A stretch of DNA of 64,000 bases from Aphanomyces cochlioides (taxonomy: Eukaryota > Oomycota > Saprolegniomycetes > Saprolegniales > Verrucalvaceae), in NCBI GenBank assembly GCA_019828595.1, contig JAHQRK010000021.1:124001-188000 (forward strand), in the 5' to 3' direction. The translations under genes were made by a program, and so were the position numbers. The notes under the pieces were generated by a model. The model was given only the letters and a program-made list of their open reading frames with translations. It was not told where the DNA came from and ran no database searches. Positions 35,226 to 46,075 of the stretch are shown here, piece by piece. Position 1 is the stretch's first letter. Each line of letters starts with the position of its first letter.

Positions 35226-36323
35226 TTAGAAGTTTAAACACTCCAAGGAAGGCAAGCCTTCCACGGGGTTTGCTTCAAGGAAAGCCTTCAACGCTGCGAT
35301 CTTCTCCCGCTTTTCGCATCTCTCAAATTTATTATGTGGCGGGGTGCAGATTGCACAGGCTTTGAAACAGTTGGTCTCTGGATGACCCATCTTGTTACAG
35401 AGGGTGCAGTAGATGTTGGACCAACACTGACCGTCAATGGTGAAATGTTCACGGCCACATTCATGGCATTGAACTCGCTTGGCTGAGCCGTATGATCGAC
35501 CAAGAGCAAATATCTCGGCTTGTAGGTCGTCCCACGATGCGCCCACGGACTCGGCTGAGTCCATGAATTGGACTGTCGGTTTTCGTGTCTTGGCTCGGTC
35601 ACTCACAGGAATGTGGGCATGACTCGGAGCCGACTGTGCCGACTTTGCTCGAGCTTGGAAACGATCAATGGCCTCTTGTTGTTGTTGCTTGTCGAGGTAC
35701 TCTTCTAGGTCATCGATCGTTCGGAACTGTTGTAGATTGATTGCTTGCGCCAGCATTCGATTCGTTAGCGTTCGAGCAAACCGATCAATATGGGCTGCCA
35801 AGTTTTCTCGATGTCTTCTATAGTCGAGCTTGATTCGTAATGCGGCCGCATTGAATCGCACAAAATATACCTTGAGGTGTTCGCCTGGCCCTTGTGTCAT
35901 GCTGTAATATACTTCGGTTTTCGGGATAGGGCTCTTGACGTACTCCTTGACAAATCTTGCTCTCAACTTTGTCCAACTTGACAGGAACTCGGGATTGACT
36001 TGGAGCAACCAGTCGTGAACTGGCTTGTCAGAATGCAAACGGAATCGACGGAGAATCTCTCTATCAGACCAGCCACAAGCGATGGCTGTTTCTTCAAAGC
36101 GCTGCAACCAAGAGGCAGCAGTATCTCGATTGTCGCGGTCACCGTCAAAGTTCACGATGGATTCCACAGACATTAATAGCATCGCGCTTGCTGCAGCAAA
36201 GTCTCCGATGGGAGACGAGTCCGAGTCATAGGAATCAGCTTCTTCGTTTGCTTTAGGCTCTGCGCGTAGCAAGGCCATCAGCGTTTTGACCAAATCGTCA
36301 TTGTTTCGTTTGAGCATAGACAT
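35226..36323 (-). CDS. Gypsy gag protein
   Basis: 365 codons. A capsid-like region (WLQRFEETAIACGWSDREI, ARFVKEYV, YYSMTQGPGEHLKVYF) is followed by zinc-knuckle-like CTLCNKMGHPETNC and a nearby CxxC...H. A second frame (36556-36278, starting MSAASTNYGDLPP) overlaps its 5' end and suggests that gag originally began at 36,556 with a 1-nt frameshift since. Confidence 0.8.
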   Translation of the reverse strand: MSMLKRNNDDLVKTLMALLRAEPKANEEADSYDSDSSPIGDFAAASAMLLMSVESIVNFDGDRDNRDTAASWLQRFEETAIACGWSDREILRRFRLHSDKPVHDWLLQVNPEFLSSWTKLRARFVKEYVKSPIPKTEVYYSMTQGPGEHLKVYFVRFNAAALRIKLDYRRHRENLAAHIDRFARTLTNRMLAQAINLQQFRTIDDLEEYLDKQQQQEAIDRFQARAKSAQSAPSHAHIPVSDRAKTRKPTVQFMDSAESVGASWDDLQAEIFALGRSYGSAKRVQCHECGREHFTIDGQCWSNIYCTLCNKMGHPETNCFKACAICTPPHNKFERCEKREKIAALKAFLEANPVEGLPSLECLNF

Positions 36324-36570
36324 CGTGACAACATCGTCAGACGCGGTGACTTGCTCGGAGGTAGGTCTCGAACCGTGGGAACGGCTAAAGGCCCACGTCT
36401 GGCCGAATGATGTGAGCCGCCAGATTGGCCCAAGTTTTCGTCATTCGGTGACCAAGAGGGTGTTCGATTAGTCGCGGCTTTGCGAACTTCATCGTCTTGG
36501 TGGATGCTTGCGGCTCGAGGCGGCAAGTCTCCATAGTTCGTTGATGCAGCGCTCATACTAAAAGATCAGA

Positions 36571-36587
36571 CCCGGTCTGGCGCTCCA
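36571..36587 (-). other. Possible primer-binding site of the Gypsy element
   Basis: On the minus strand the 17-mer starts TGG and reads TGGAGCGCCAGACCGGG, just 14 nt before the 36,556 gag ATG and after ACCACA, as expected for a tRNA-3'-end complement behind a 5' LTR. The tRNA was not identified and no second LTR copy was found. Confidence 0.3.
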
Positions 36588-37431
36588 CTTGTGGTAGGGG
36601 GGATGAGTGCGGAAGGAAACTCACACTCGCACAAGAATTTGTCGGTCAAAAGCTCTTTGTGAGATTTTCGACTTATAGAATTGAGGTGCACAGGAGGCAA
36701 CGAACGAACCCGACGGTTGCAAGTCATAGGGTGGCACAAGATGGAAAACGATGGGGAAGGTGGGGTGTCTTTGGCCCAAAAAGACGTGCGCCGCCGCGCG
36801 GTGAAGGGCTATTGGCAAGGGAAACAGTACAGGGGGGGTGTTGTCGGTACGCGGTGGGTACGACAACCAAACACAGGATCACGCCGCCGCAAATAAAGTC
36901 GGTCGGTCGCTCCAAACACGCTGTCTTAGACTTGGTTACTTCACAACAATGAAGCAGATGACCTCGGGGTCATACACAACAAAAGCGGAAGTGAATTCAA
37001 ACTTACTCTATCTACTCTAATCTGGTCTGTACCTGCTTGCCAGTCTCGGTGCACAAACACACGAGTTCCTCTTGCATTTTCCACTCGAAACTCTTCGGTA
37101 TTGGTCAAATGTCTCTTGTAGCGTTCTGGTCTCCGTCGTCGGCCGCATGTTCCGAATCTGCGGGATCGCGCTGGAGCTTGGACTGTATCTTCTTCATTCT
37201 TGCTCATGCTCTGTCACAATTTCATCATTTCCTCACAAGTACTCAAGACAAGTCATGGACTTTCGACATTTGGTCTATCAAGTCAAGTCAAGATTTAAGA
37301 CTTTGTTACTCGTCAAGCTTGCGTCGCTTTACTGTAGCACGAACATCCCGAACGATGGACATGAACTTGAGTTGTGGCACGCGTCGCTGCCTTGGATGGC
37401 TTCTCCGCGCACACTTGGAGAAGGTACTCTG
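36588..37431. other. Presumed 5' LTR/flank of the Gypsy element
   Basis: No gene. If 36,571-36,587 is a primer-binding site, the 5' LTR must begin here (minus strand). A minus frame around 37,207-36,941 (KRHLTNTEEFRVENARGTRV) reads like a transposon scrap. Long plus-strand frames here look like shadows. Confidence 0.35.
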
Positions 37432-38323
37432 CTATACGTCGTGTTGATGCAACTGTACCATATCGTCGTCACTAGGATTTTTTGTCATTCGAATTCCAGC
37501 TTCGCCGCAAATGACTACGAAATGATTCATGACAAACTTCCAATCGACAAATTGGTTCGTTTGGACACACATCTGGTTCAAAGGGATGTGCATAAATGTG
37601 TTTGGGATCTTTGTGTTTCGTGCCCCCTTGGTCTGTTTTGCTCTTGTAGAATACGACGCCAATTGAATCATCTTCGAAAGACAAGTGTTCCATTCGTATC
37701 GTCTGGGTTGATTTTGAGCGACACATGAGATTCCACGAGAGTGCAAGATAGAGGTGACAGAATCCGCCATCGAGTAAAGCAAGCGAATTCTTGGCAGCTG
37801 TTGCATAAGTTGAATACATCATGGGCCTTTTCCCACTCTCTTTAAGATCACCCGACCGAGTCGATTCAGCGTAGATTCTCCTTATTCCTAATCGAGGATA
37901 TGAGACATTGGCATGCACGTGGCTTACCTTGAAAGATTTCCTTCATGTCATCATCAAATTCAATGGGATATTGCACGCGTTTTTGCTTATAATAATCTCG
38001 TAAAGCTGACCGATATCCACACAATGTTCGAGGTTTATTGTTTGTGTTGCGAATCATCCATTCAATAAACGCAAGAAAGCCATCATAGCCAAAGTTTTCC
38101 AAGTCGATCTCACCGTTTTTGTCGCCGATCGGAGTAAGCATGTTTGGTTGACGTGATCGGCAATCCACTTCTTTATAACGTTTAAACCACTGCGATACAT
38201 CTTCTTGGTTGACTTTGAAACCCTGCTATCCCTGAGCTCTTGGATGCTTGTCATGCGTTGCTGGCGATCAATGTCCATGGCGTTTCTGTCCAATGACGAA
38301 GTGATGGGCAGGCGACCAAGCAA
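37432..38323 (-). pseudogene. Degenerate Crypton-like tyrosine recombinase
   Basis: Three overlapping frames on the minus strand: 38323-38054 (STKKMYRSGLNVIKKWI, core-binding domain), 38168-37866 (GYDGFLAFIEWMI, TLCGYRSALRDYYKQKRV, DDDMKEIFQGK) and 37918-37472 (LALSWNLMCRSKSTQTI with the first catalytic Arg; KTDQGGTKHKDPKHIYAHP). The arrangement matches the better-preserved Crypton at 46,076-48,228 residue block for residue block. The C-terminal HxxR and Tyr part is missing, so it is inactive. Confidence 0.7.
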
Positions 38324-38376
38324 ATTCAGTCAGTTCAATATTGAATGCAACTGTATAGAGAATTTGTATAGAATAA

Positions 38377-38884
38377 GGGCGGGTCTGGATGCCCATCAAT
38401 TTTTTATTCCATAAAACTGAAATGGCATTTTGCAAAAAATTTCCAAAGTTCCAAATTCACAATTTAAAATGGAATAGTTGGAGAATTTGTTATTTGTCTG
38501 GATGCCACAACTTGAGGCCCACAAGAAACTTCAACATTTCCGGTACAGACGAACTACTATGTCAGTCTCTTCCGACCGGAAACTTTGAAATGAGCCAGAG
38601 ATGAGCAAGGCTCGATCACTGTCGCTTCTCAGAGTGTTAGAATATGCAACAGTGATAATATATAGTGTGTGCGTGTATTTTTGTAGAGATGACAAGCTGA
38701 ATCTCAAGCTTGACTCGATCACTGCGTTCATGACGAAAATATGTCATAATTTGGCGAAAATTGTGACAAAAAATTCTTTGAGAAGGTGGCATCCAGACAG
38801 TCAAAATTGAAAATTATGGCATATTTCGAATTATGGCATTTTTTGGCATTTTTATGCCATTTTTGGTGGCATCCAGACCCGCCC
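38377..38884. mobile_element. 508-bp MITE, Harbinger/Tourist type
   Basis: Ends in perfect inverted repeats GGGCGGGTCTGGATGCC (38377-38393) and its complement (38868-38884), flanked by TAA on both sides (38374-38376 and 38885-38887), the 3-bp TWA duplication typical of PIF/Harbinger. An inner inverted pair GTCTGGATGCCAC/GTGGCATCCAGAC lies near 38,507 and 38,787. No coding capacity. Its right end is 86 bp from the UGGT start codon. Confidence 0.8.
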
Positions 38885-38929
38885 TAAACTTATTTAGAAC
38901 CCCTGCACCCCCACCTATCAGAAATGTGT

Positions 38930-38939
38930 TTATCCGGAC
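38930..38939 (+). promoter_or_regulatory. TTATCCGGA motif upstream of UGGT
   Basis: TTATCCGGAC, 33 bp before the ATG at 38973. Same core as in front of three other genes of this window. Confidence 0.45.
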
Positions 38940-38972
38940 AGGGTCATTTCGCCACGTAAGTGATCAAGCAGG

Positions 38973-41900
38973 ATGAGGATGACAGGACTCAGCCCCTTCC
39001 TCGGGCTTGCTTGCGCCTATCTGGGCCTAGTAGATGGACACCGTCATGTCCAAGTCAATCTTACGACGCCATACTTGGCGTCTCCATTGTTTCCCGTCTT
39101 GGAGACGTCGGAATTCCTCTCGCAGGAAGATCCCAAGTTGTTCTACTCGTATATCGATGCCGTCCAAATGCGCTTCCAAGCGATTCGAGACAAGGATGCA
39201 GTTAATTACACGCGTATTGCGTTGGAAGCAGCTGGAGACGTGTTGCCTGACCAGTCATCCGTTGCTCGCATGCTGCCATTTGTCCTGGAGACGCGAGCGT
39301 ACTCCCCAGCAGTAGAAATGTTCAATCAGGTACTCTATATCCCCGACCCGATCTTCAGATTTTTAAACTGACTGCGTTTAAGCTTGCGATCGAGTCTGCG
39401 TACAAGTCGTGTCCGAATCAAACTGTTGAAGCTTGGGCTATTATTTACCGTGAGATTGGATGCGCCGACTATATTATCTGCGATATCAAAGAATTTACCG
39501 ATGCAATGCTGGAGAAGCGTCCAGAAGATGAGCAATCTGTAAACCACTAGCCTTATAGTGTATGGTCCCTGAATTGTTTACGTAGACTTGTGCTGCTTCA
39601 GGACAGCATGATTTCCAATTTCATGTTGATCACGTGTATCCAAGCTTGAAACTTCGCGGAAGTACCCAAGTTATTGTGTATGGAGCCGTGACAACTCCGG
39701 CATTTCAAGCCTTTCATTCAAAATTCCTTCCCTTGGCCGTGTCCGGTGACATTGGCTACATTGTGCGCCATGCCCCTCAAGGAAACACGTTGCCCGTCCT
39801 CGTACAGGGTTATGGGGTCTCGTTGAACATTAAGAACATGGAATACAAGACGATTGATGACTCAAAAGAAACCAAGGCACATTCCAGTAGCCATGACGAT
39901 GAAGAAGGTCGACTTCTCTTTATGTCAAGGTTATTCAAGTGTTTGTAGATGACTTCATCGTGTCGGTTATGACTAAAAAGACTGATCAAGTTGGCAAAGC
40001 ATTGCGTGAGTACCAAAAGGAATTTGAAGATGCTGAAGATGAAGGAGCAGAGGATGAAGAAGAAAATTCAGTGGTAACTAGCCTTACGACCGTGAAAACG
40101 TGTTCTTAACGTCTGTTTAGCCTTGGCAATTGTCTGAATTGGGTTATTTGGCGACGGAAAAAATCCTAGCAGATGAAAATCCGCTCAAGCGATTGCAACT
40201 CATTTCACAAGATTTTCCGAAGTATGCTGCGTCGTTGGCATTGACCCAGACGCGCCCTTCACCTGAAAACATTACAGAGATAAAAAAGGCTAGAGCCCAA
40301 GTGATTTCCAAGGTAATATTTATCGTCACTTGACAAATAACATTAATACGACAACTTGTAGCGGTTGCACAACCGCATCGTGGTCAATGGCTTGGCATTC
40401 GATTTCAATGAATACGGCTTTAATGCGTTTGATTATCTCAAAACTTTGTCCAAGGAGCTCCGTTTAGCAGATACTTTGAAGCATGTGGATCCATCAGGAG
40501 CCATCAAGGCCGCTCTCTCCTCCCTCGCGAGCCAAAAAGAAGACGTGCGTGTTGCCGTTCGTGGCACTGTTGATGGCCTGGCGCCGTTGTATTTGAATTC
40601 AATTGAGACTGACGAAGATACAAAAGACTGGTCTACAGACATGTCAGCGTTGCGAGGCCCTAGTTGGAATTTAATCTTTTTGCGCAAAGTCATGTATGAA
40701 ATCATCTTGGTGGTAGATCCTACGACGTATGTTGGTGTCGAAGCCATGCGACAGGTACATTTCTTCTTGGTAAATATCTGAAAAAGTATCTCAGGTTAAT
40801 TATTTGCGTATGCGTCAAGCTCCAGTACAATTTGGCGTTTTGTGGACTTCTCCTGAATTTCTGAAAATGAGTCGTGAGGTATGACTTGTACTTTTTGTTT
40901 CCCCGTGACTCTAAACCGTAGGAACGACAAACTTACATCCCAACGACCGATGAAAAAGCTCCTGCCACTGTGTTCCATGTGTCAAAATTGTTTTATGCAG
41001 CTCGCAAGCGCAACACCGAGGCTGGCGACCAATTACTGCGTGAACTATACAGTCTTAACGGCGATGTGACCGTCAAAGAAATATTGCTTATGTACAGCCA
41101 AGCCGTTGGCGAGCGCTATTCCAAGGACGATTGGCTCGAGGTAACATTCCCAGCCTTGATTCGAAAGAAGAATAATGTTTTGGATTGATTTAGGAAGCTA
41201 AGAAAGTTATGCTCAGTGAAAACAACGAAGTCGTTTGGGCGATGACTGATTTAGTCTTGAGCAAAAATTTACCATTGAACTCGCACCTTTTTAATGGTGT
41301 TGTCCAGACAAATTTGAATATTCAAGAAGGCATCATGGGTCATTTTGGACGAGATCAAGCAATCTATCAAGCTCTGGTGCGTGAAGACGTTATCACAGAC
41401 GATTCCGACATGCTCAATGAACTCCTCGCAAGCGAAGGCGCTTATTCAATTTATTGCCCATGGTTTGACAGCGACTTCATCGAGCCAAAGCATTCTCTCA
41501 ATTGGAAGGATCTTGTGCGAAAGCATACCACTGATGTTTTCCTCATGAAGTGAATTGTAGGCATGGCAAAGTGTTGGATCCTTCCATGCTGCTGGCACTG
41601 CTCAAAAACCCAAGCGCCAAAATATACTTTTGGTATTGATGAGCCGCTTTTAGTAAAATTGACAAACCTCTGGAATAGTTTGCCAATTTAGATAAGCATT
41701 TTGGAGCCCAAAGTGCGTACCAAGCTTTAAGGAGCATTGCGGACTACCCAGACCTCCGCTTGAGTATAATCCACAATGGCAAAGACGGCGACAATAATTC
41801 TTTGGGCAAGCGAATGGCATATATTTTGTCCCAACTCGGTCACACAGATTCGCCAGTCTATAGGGGTGTCGTGTTGGAGGTAAAGCGAACTTACTCGAAG

Positions 41901-44254
41901 AGATCACAACCATATTTAATTAGATCTTGCGCATGATGGGCAAGAAAACCCCGGAAGAAGTACTCACACACAGTCGATTATTTCTGCAATTGCATTTGGA
42001 TGCAAACCCCGAGGATGCTGTATTGCCTCAAATTGGCAAATGGTTGGTAGATGCTCCAATTCATGTCAATCCATTTCGAAACCTCGTGGACGACGAGCAT
42101 CTAATCTTGATCAATGGTCGGCCATTGGATTTGGAAGACTCTCCATTGACTGCTCACCTGTTGGACGGCTTAATTCAATTTGAGGCGAACTCACGCTCGA
42201 AAACTGTTTCGAAAGCCTATGTGTCACAATTCAAACACGACAATTTCTCGGTCGAAGAAGCGGCGGAGAAGAGTCATGCGTTGTATCACGTGATGGAAAT
42301 GGTCGATGAATACTTAAAGACCCCACGTGTTTCGCCAGTGTTTTCTCAACTCAATCCTGCCTTTTCCTACCATACAAACGACTCTGAAAATGCCATCATG
42401 GATATCATTGCGTACTTGGATCCTCTGAGCGAAACTGCACAAAGAGCTAGTGGCATATTGCGCATGTTGGAGTCAGTCCTCGGTGCTAAAATCACGTTAG
42501 TCTTGTTGCCTTCGCACGATTATGAAGAATTCCCGCTAAAGCGATTTTACCGCTTTCTTTGGGGAACAGGCACTACTCAAACTATCCATTTCAACAATTT
42601 GCCACGACAACCTGTGTTGACAATGAACTTGGAAACTCCAGAGTCTTGGAATGTCCAGATGATAAAATCTGATACCGACGTTGACAATATTCAGCGTAAT
42701 GCATCTGCGACTTACTACATCAAAGATGTTTTGGTCTATGGCCAATGCATGGACCGAACAATGCCACATTACCCGTCTTTGCCAAATGGCTTGCAGCTTG
42801 TCTTGGAACGAACAGCCGCAACGCAACATTTCCACAAAGACACTGTCGTGATGAAGAATTTAGGTTATTTCCAATTGCAAGCTGCTCCTGGTGTGTGGCA
42901 ATTGCACGTGGCCAAAGGTCGTCATGCCTCCATTTACGAACTGATGCTCAAGGTTTGCTCATGCAGTATTTTCAACCTTAATGTTGAACAAATTAGGATT
43001 CAAGAGTCGAGTCGGTGCCGGTCGTAGTGTACGACTTCTTGTCATCAATCATGCAGCTCGAAGTGAAAAAGCGAGTCGGTCAGGAATCGGCTCATCTCTT
43101 GGACGACTCAGCAATCTCTCAAGACGAAGAGGAAGAAAAGAAATCGGACGAAGACAAGTCATATTGGAGCTCTTTGATGAATTGGGGCAAACCCACACCA
43201 GCAACAGTGCGCAAAGGAGATACAATTCATGTCTTTTCGCTCGCTACGGGTACACCATTCACCAAGAAAGTCACAAATTTCGAAACTTTTCTTAGGACAT
43301 TTATACGAACGCATGCTTAAATTGATGATGCTCAGTGTATTGAAGAGAACGAAAAATCCCGTCACTTTTTGGCTTCTCGAAAACTTTCTATCACCTGGTA
43401 TGACATGCATGCTGTTGTTCAGTTGAACTTGATGACCTTTAGATTTCAAGAACAGTGTGCCAGCACTGCAAGCTGAATTTGGAATGGATATTCGCCTTGT
43501 CACGTACAAATGGCCCAACTGGTTGCGTCGCCAAACAGAAAAGCAGCGCATTATTTGGGGCTACAAAATTCTCTTTTTGGATGTGCTATTCCCCCTTGGT
43601 GTCGAGAAAATCATCTATGTCGATGCGGATCAAATTGTCCGTGCCGATTTGAACGAGCTATGGACAATGGATTTGCAAGGACGTCCCTACGGCTACACTC
43701 CATTTTGCGATTCCCGAAACGTTGGCTTTCAATTCTGGCGCCAAGGGTGCTTCATTCCAATTTTCATGACGGTCCTCATTTCTATGCGTCGTAGGTATTG
43801 GAAGGATCATTTGCGTGGCAAACCATATCACATCAGTGCTTTGTACGTTGTGGATTTGGTCAAGTTTAAGCGAATGGCTGCTGGTGATACGTTGCGTGCG
43901 ATCTACGATCAGCTGAGTGCTGACCCGAATTCGCTGTCGAACTTGGATCAAGACTTGCCGAATTATGCCCAGCACCAAATTCCAATTTTCTCCTTGCCTC
44001 AGGTATTTCATGTGAAAAGAATAAAGTTGAAAACGCTGTGACAGGAATGGCTGTGGTGTGAAAGCTGGTGCAGTGACGAGACGAAAGAGAATGCTAAGAC
44101 CATCGATTTGTGCAACAACCCCAAGCACAAAGAACCTAAACTTGACATGGCCAAGCGTGTCATCTCAGGTGATCTCTTTCCCGAGAGCTGGCTCGAACTC
44201 GACAGCCAAGTCAAAGCCGCAGAAGCTCGCTATGCACAAACAGCTACAGCGTAG
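38973..44254 (+). CDS. UGGT: UDP-glucose:glycoprotein glucosyltransferase (ER folding sensor)
   Basis: About 1,540 residues in 15-16 exons. Reglucosylates misfolded N-glycoproteins in the ER lumen for calnexin-type retention. A signal peptide is visible ([16 protein letters not shown]), then the long thioredoxin-like/β-sandwich sensor and an acidic patch ([12 protein letters not shown]). The C-terminal GT24 domain (42,997-44,254) carries [47 protein letters not shown], the DxD motif in [34 protein letters not shown] and [21 protein letters not shown]. No HDEL-like ER signal ends the protein (QTATA). The reading frame breaks between 41,550 and 41,678 (see findings); if real, the allele is damaged. 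Convergent with the mannosyltransferase at 44,413. Confidence 0.93.
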
Positions 44255-44412
44255 CGTCGATTGCATACTTTGTTGTACAAACTCTTGAGGCAGAATAACC
44301 AAGACAAGGATATCCCCATTCGTGCCATCGAATTGTAACATTTCCACGCAACTATAGCCTGCCAAAAGGCAGACAAGAGGAAGAGAAGAAGGAGGAGTTG
44401 TTAGCATCCCAA

Positions 44413-45323
44413 TTAGACAAACAGGATGAGGAAAATCGTAAAGAGGATGATGAAGATGCACCACAAGAGCGACGGGTAGGCAAAGTTGTACAAGTCGACA
44501 AGGTGCTGCAAGTACAGTACAATCACTTTGCTCGAGAGCTTGCTTTCGCCATGGACACGCACGCCAAAATGGATCGGCACTTCTGCGTGCTTTTTCACGC
44601 GGCACTTCACGTACAATTCGAGCGCAATCTTGAAACCGACGGGGTTCACTTCGCTCTTTCTTGCACGGTGCGCGACAGACTTTGGCAGACCGAAAAAGCC
44701 CGTCATTGGATCAGACAAACCGCTCAATGGACGAGCGAGCATGCGAGCACCTTTGGAAATCACTTGGCGATACACCGGCCAATCCTTGTCGACTGAAAAA
44801 CCTTCACCGCCATATCGCGTGCCAATGACAAACTCTGCGTTGCCTTTCTCAGGGTCAATTGCATCGATAAGCTGGGGTACGCTCTCGGGTGGGTGTTGCA
44901 AGTCGGCATCCATGCACAACAACAACGATCCTTTGGACTATCGGGAATATCAGCATCTTTCAATTGTTTTCTCAACCGTACCTCTTCAAATCCACGCAAG
45001 ACTGCACTACTAAGTCCTCGTTCGGTCGTTCGTACAATGATACGAACGTTCAAGCCTGTGGCAGCAAGGGATTTAATCACATCTTCCGATCCGTCGTTTG
45101 AATTGTCGTCCACAACGATGATTTCCGTCGTCTTGGCACTATCTCCAAGCGCCTTAAAGACTCGAGTCACTAATTCCTTCAAGTTTGCACATTCTTTGTA
45201 CGTAGGAACGACAATCGACGCCTTAACAGCGCCTTCAGCGCCACGGGATCGCAAATCAGCCATCAATAAGTTTTTTTGAATGTGTTGCTCACCCGTCGTT
45301 TCTGTTGATCCGATACGTAGCAT
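44413..45323 (-). CDS. DPM1: Dolichol-phosphate mannosyltransferase (GT2), C-terminally anchored
   Basis: 288 residues from exons 45323-44982 and 44937-44413. Transfers mannose from GDP-mannose to dolichol phosphate on the ER membrane. GT2 landmarks: ASIVVPTYKECANL, IIVVDDNSNDGSEDVI, SAVLRGFEE, LLLCMDADLQHPPESVP (DxD), VIGTRYGGEG, VYRQVISKGARMLARPL, GLSDPMTGFFGL, FKIALELYVKC, and HGESKL. It ends with a hydrophobic helix (LWCIFIILFTIFLILFV), like yeast-type DPM1, rather than the short human form that needs DPM2/3. It sits tail-to-tail with UGGT, 158 bp apart. Confidence 0.85.
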
Positions 45324-45870
45324 TTAAATTATAATTAAAATACACATTTTATGTTCGAAATGCATTTAATACATATTTCAAACAGCTTTCTGGTTGAAAT
45401 TGTGTGAGATGGACACTATTTTAAATATATTTAAAAATTAAATTTCCAAAATCGCAGAATCCAGCTGGACAAAGTTTTAAATGCATTCTTAATTAAATCC
45501 GAAAATACTATAATAATAATAATGAGTAATATTTTCATATTGTTCCGTATCTCCTGGAGCCAGGACATTCTGAAACTCCGTTCCAGCGCGATTGCCCATC
45601 AGATCATGTGGATAAATCGTACTCTACTGACAACAGTATTTGGTAGCTGCAATCTATTTTAAAATAGGGTTCATATTGCAGGTTTTGTTTTCAATTATTT
45701 TGAAACTCATTTGACAAGAATACTAGTACAGTACTAGTAGATTCTTTATTAAATGTCAATAATTAATTGGTTGAAAAATTGCAGAAGTTGTAGAAATTGA
45801 ATATTTCAAAATAGTTTAAAATTAAATCTTATTGTCGTTTTGGTACAAAACTGGAAATTTGATATATCTG
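45324..45870. other. AT-rich spacer left of the Crypton
   Basis: Strongly AT-rich with homopolymer-like runs; no gene. It includes the upstream side of DPM1. Confidence 0.45.
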
Positions 45871-45908
45871 CTGCATGTGTGATTATTCAATTCAGAATTT
45901 GTATTGGA

Positions 45909-45929
45909 TGTGATATTTCTTCAATCACA
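45909..45929. repeat. Palindromic site 1 of the Crypton
   Basis: Arms TGTGAT and ATCACA separated by 9 bp. A degenerate relative (TGTGATT...AATTCA) lies just left, at 45878-45894. Confidence 0.55.
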
Positions 45930-46012
45930 CTTGACGTGAATCTAGATTCGATACGTCTCCAAATGACTTAATTTAAGTGTACTCTTGTTCGGGTTGTAAG
46001 ATTCTTGCCATG

Positions 46013-46032
46013 TGTGATTTCGTTGAATCACG
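46013..46032. repeat. Palindromic site 2 of the Crypton
   Basis: Arms GTGATT and AATCAC with a 6-bp spacer, immediately upstream of the recombinase start. Confidence 0.5.
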
Positions 46033-46075
46033 GATCTACCGGGGTGTCTCATTGGCCATTTTTGTTTTACAGGCA

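Larger units (their letters stand above)
32124..36556 (-). mobile_element. Left half of a degenerate Gypsy retrotransposon (gag to RNase H start)
   Basis: On the minus strand in order: gag, protease, linker, reverse transcriptase and the first part of RNase H, broken by at least five frameshifts or stops. It ends inside the RNase H catalytic segment TFDGA-IKVK at 32,124, where the Harbinger sequence begins. The remainder (RNase H and integrase) is at 53,749-56,000 on the plus strand. LTRs were not identified with confidence. Confidence 0.85.

Noticed and set aside
37072..37728. 218-codon plus-strand frame with hydrophobic stretches
   Set aside because: Antisense to the degenerate Crypton recombinase; no domain pattern.
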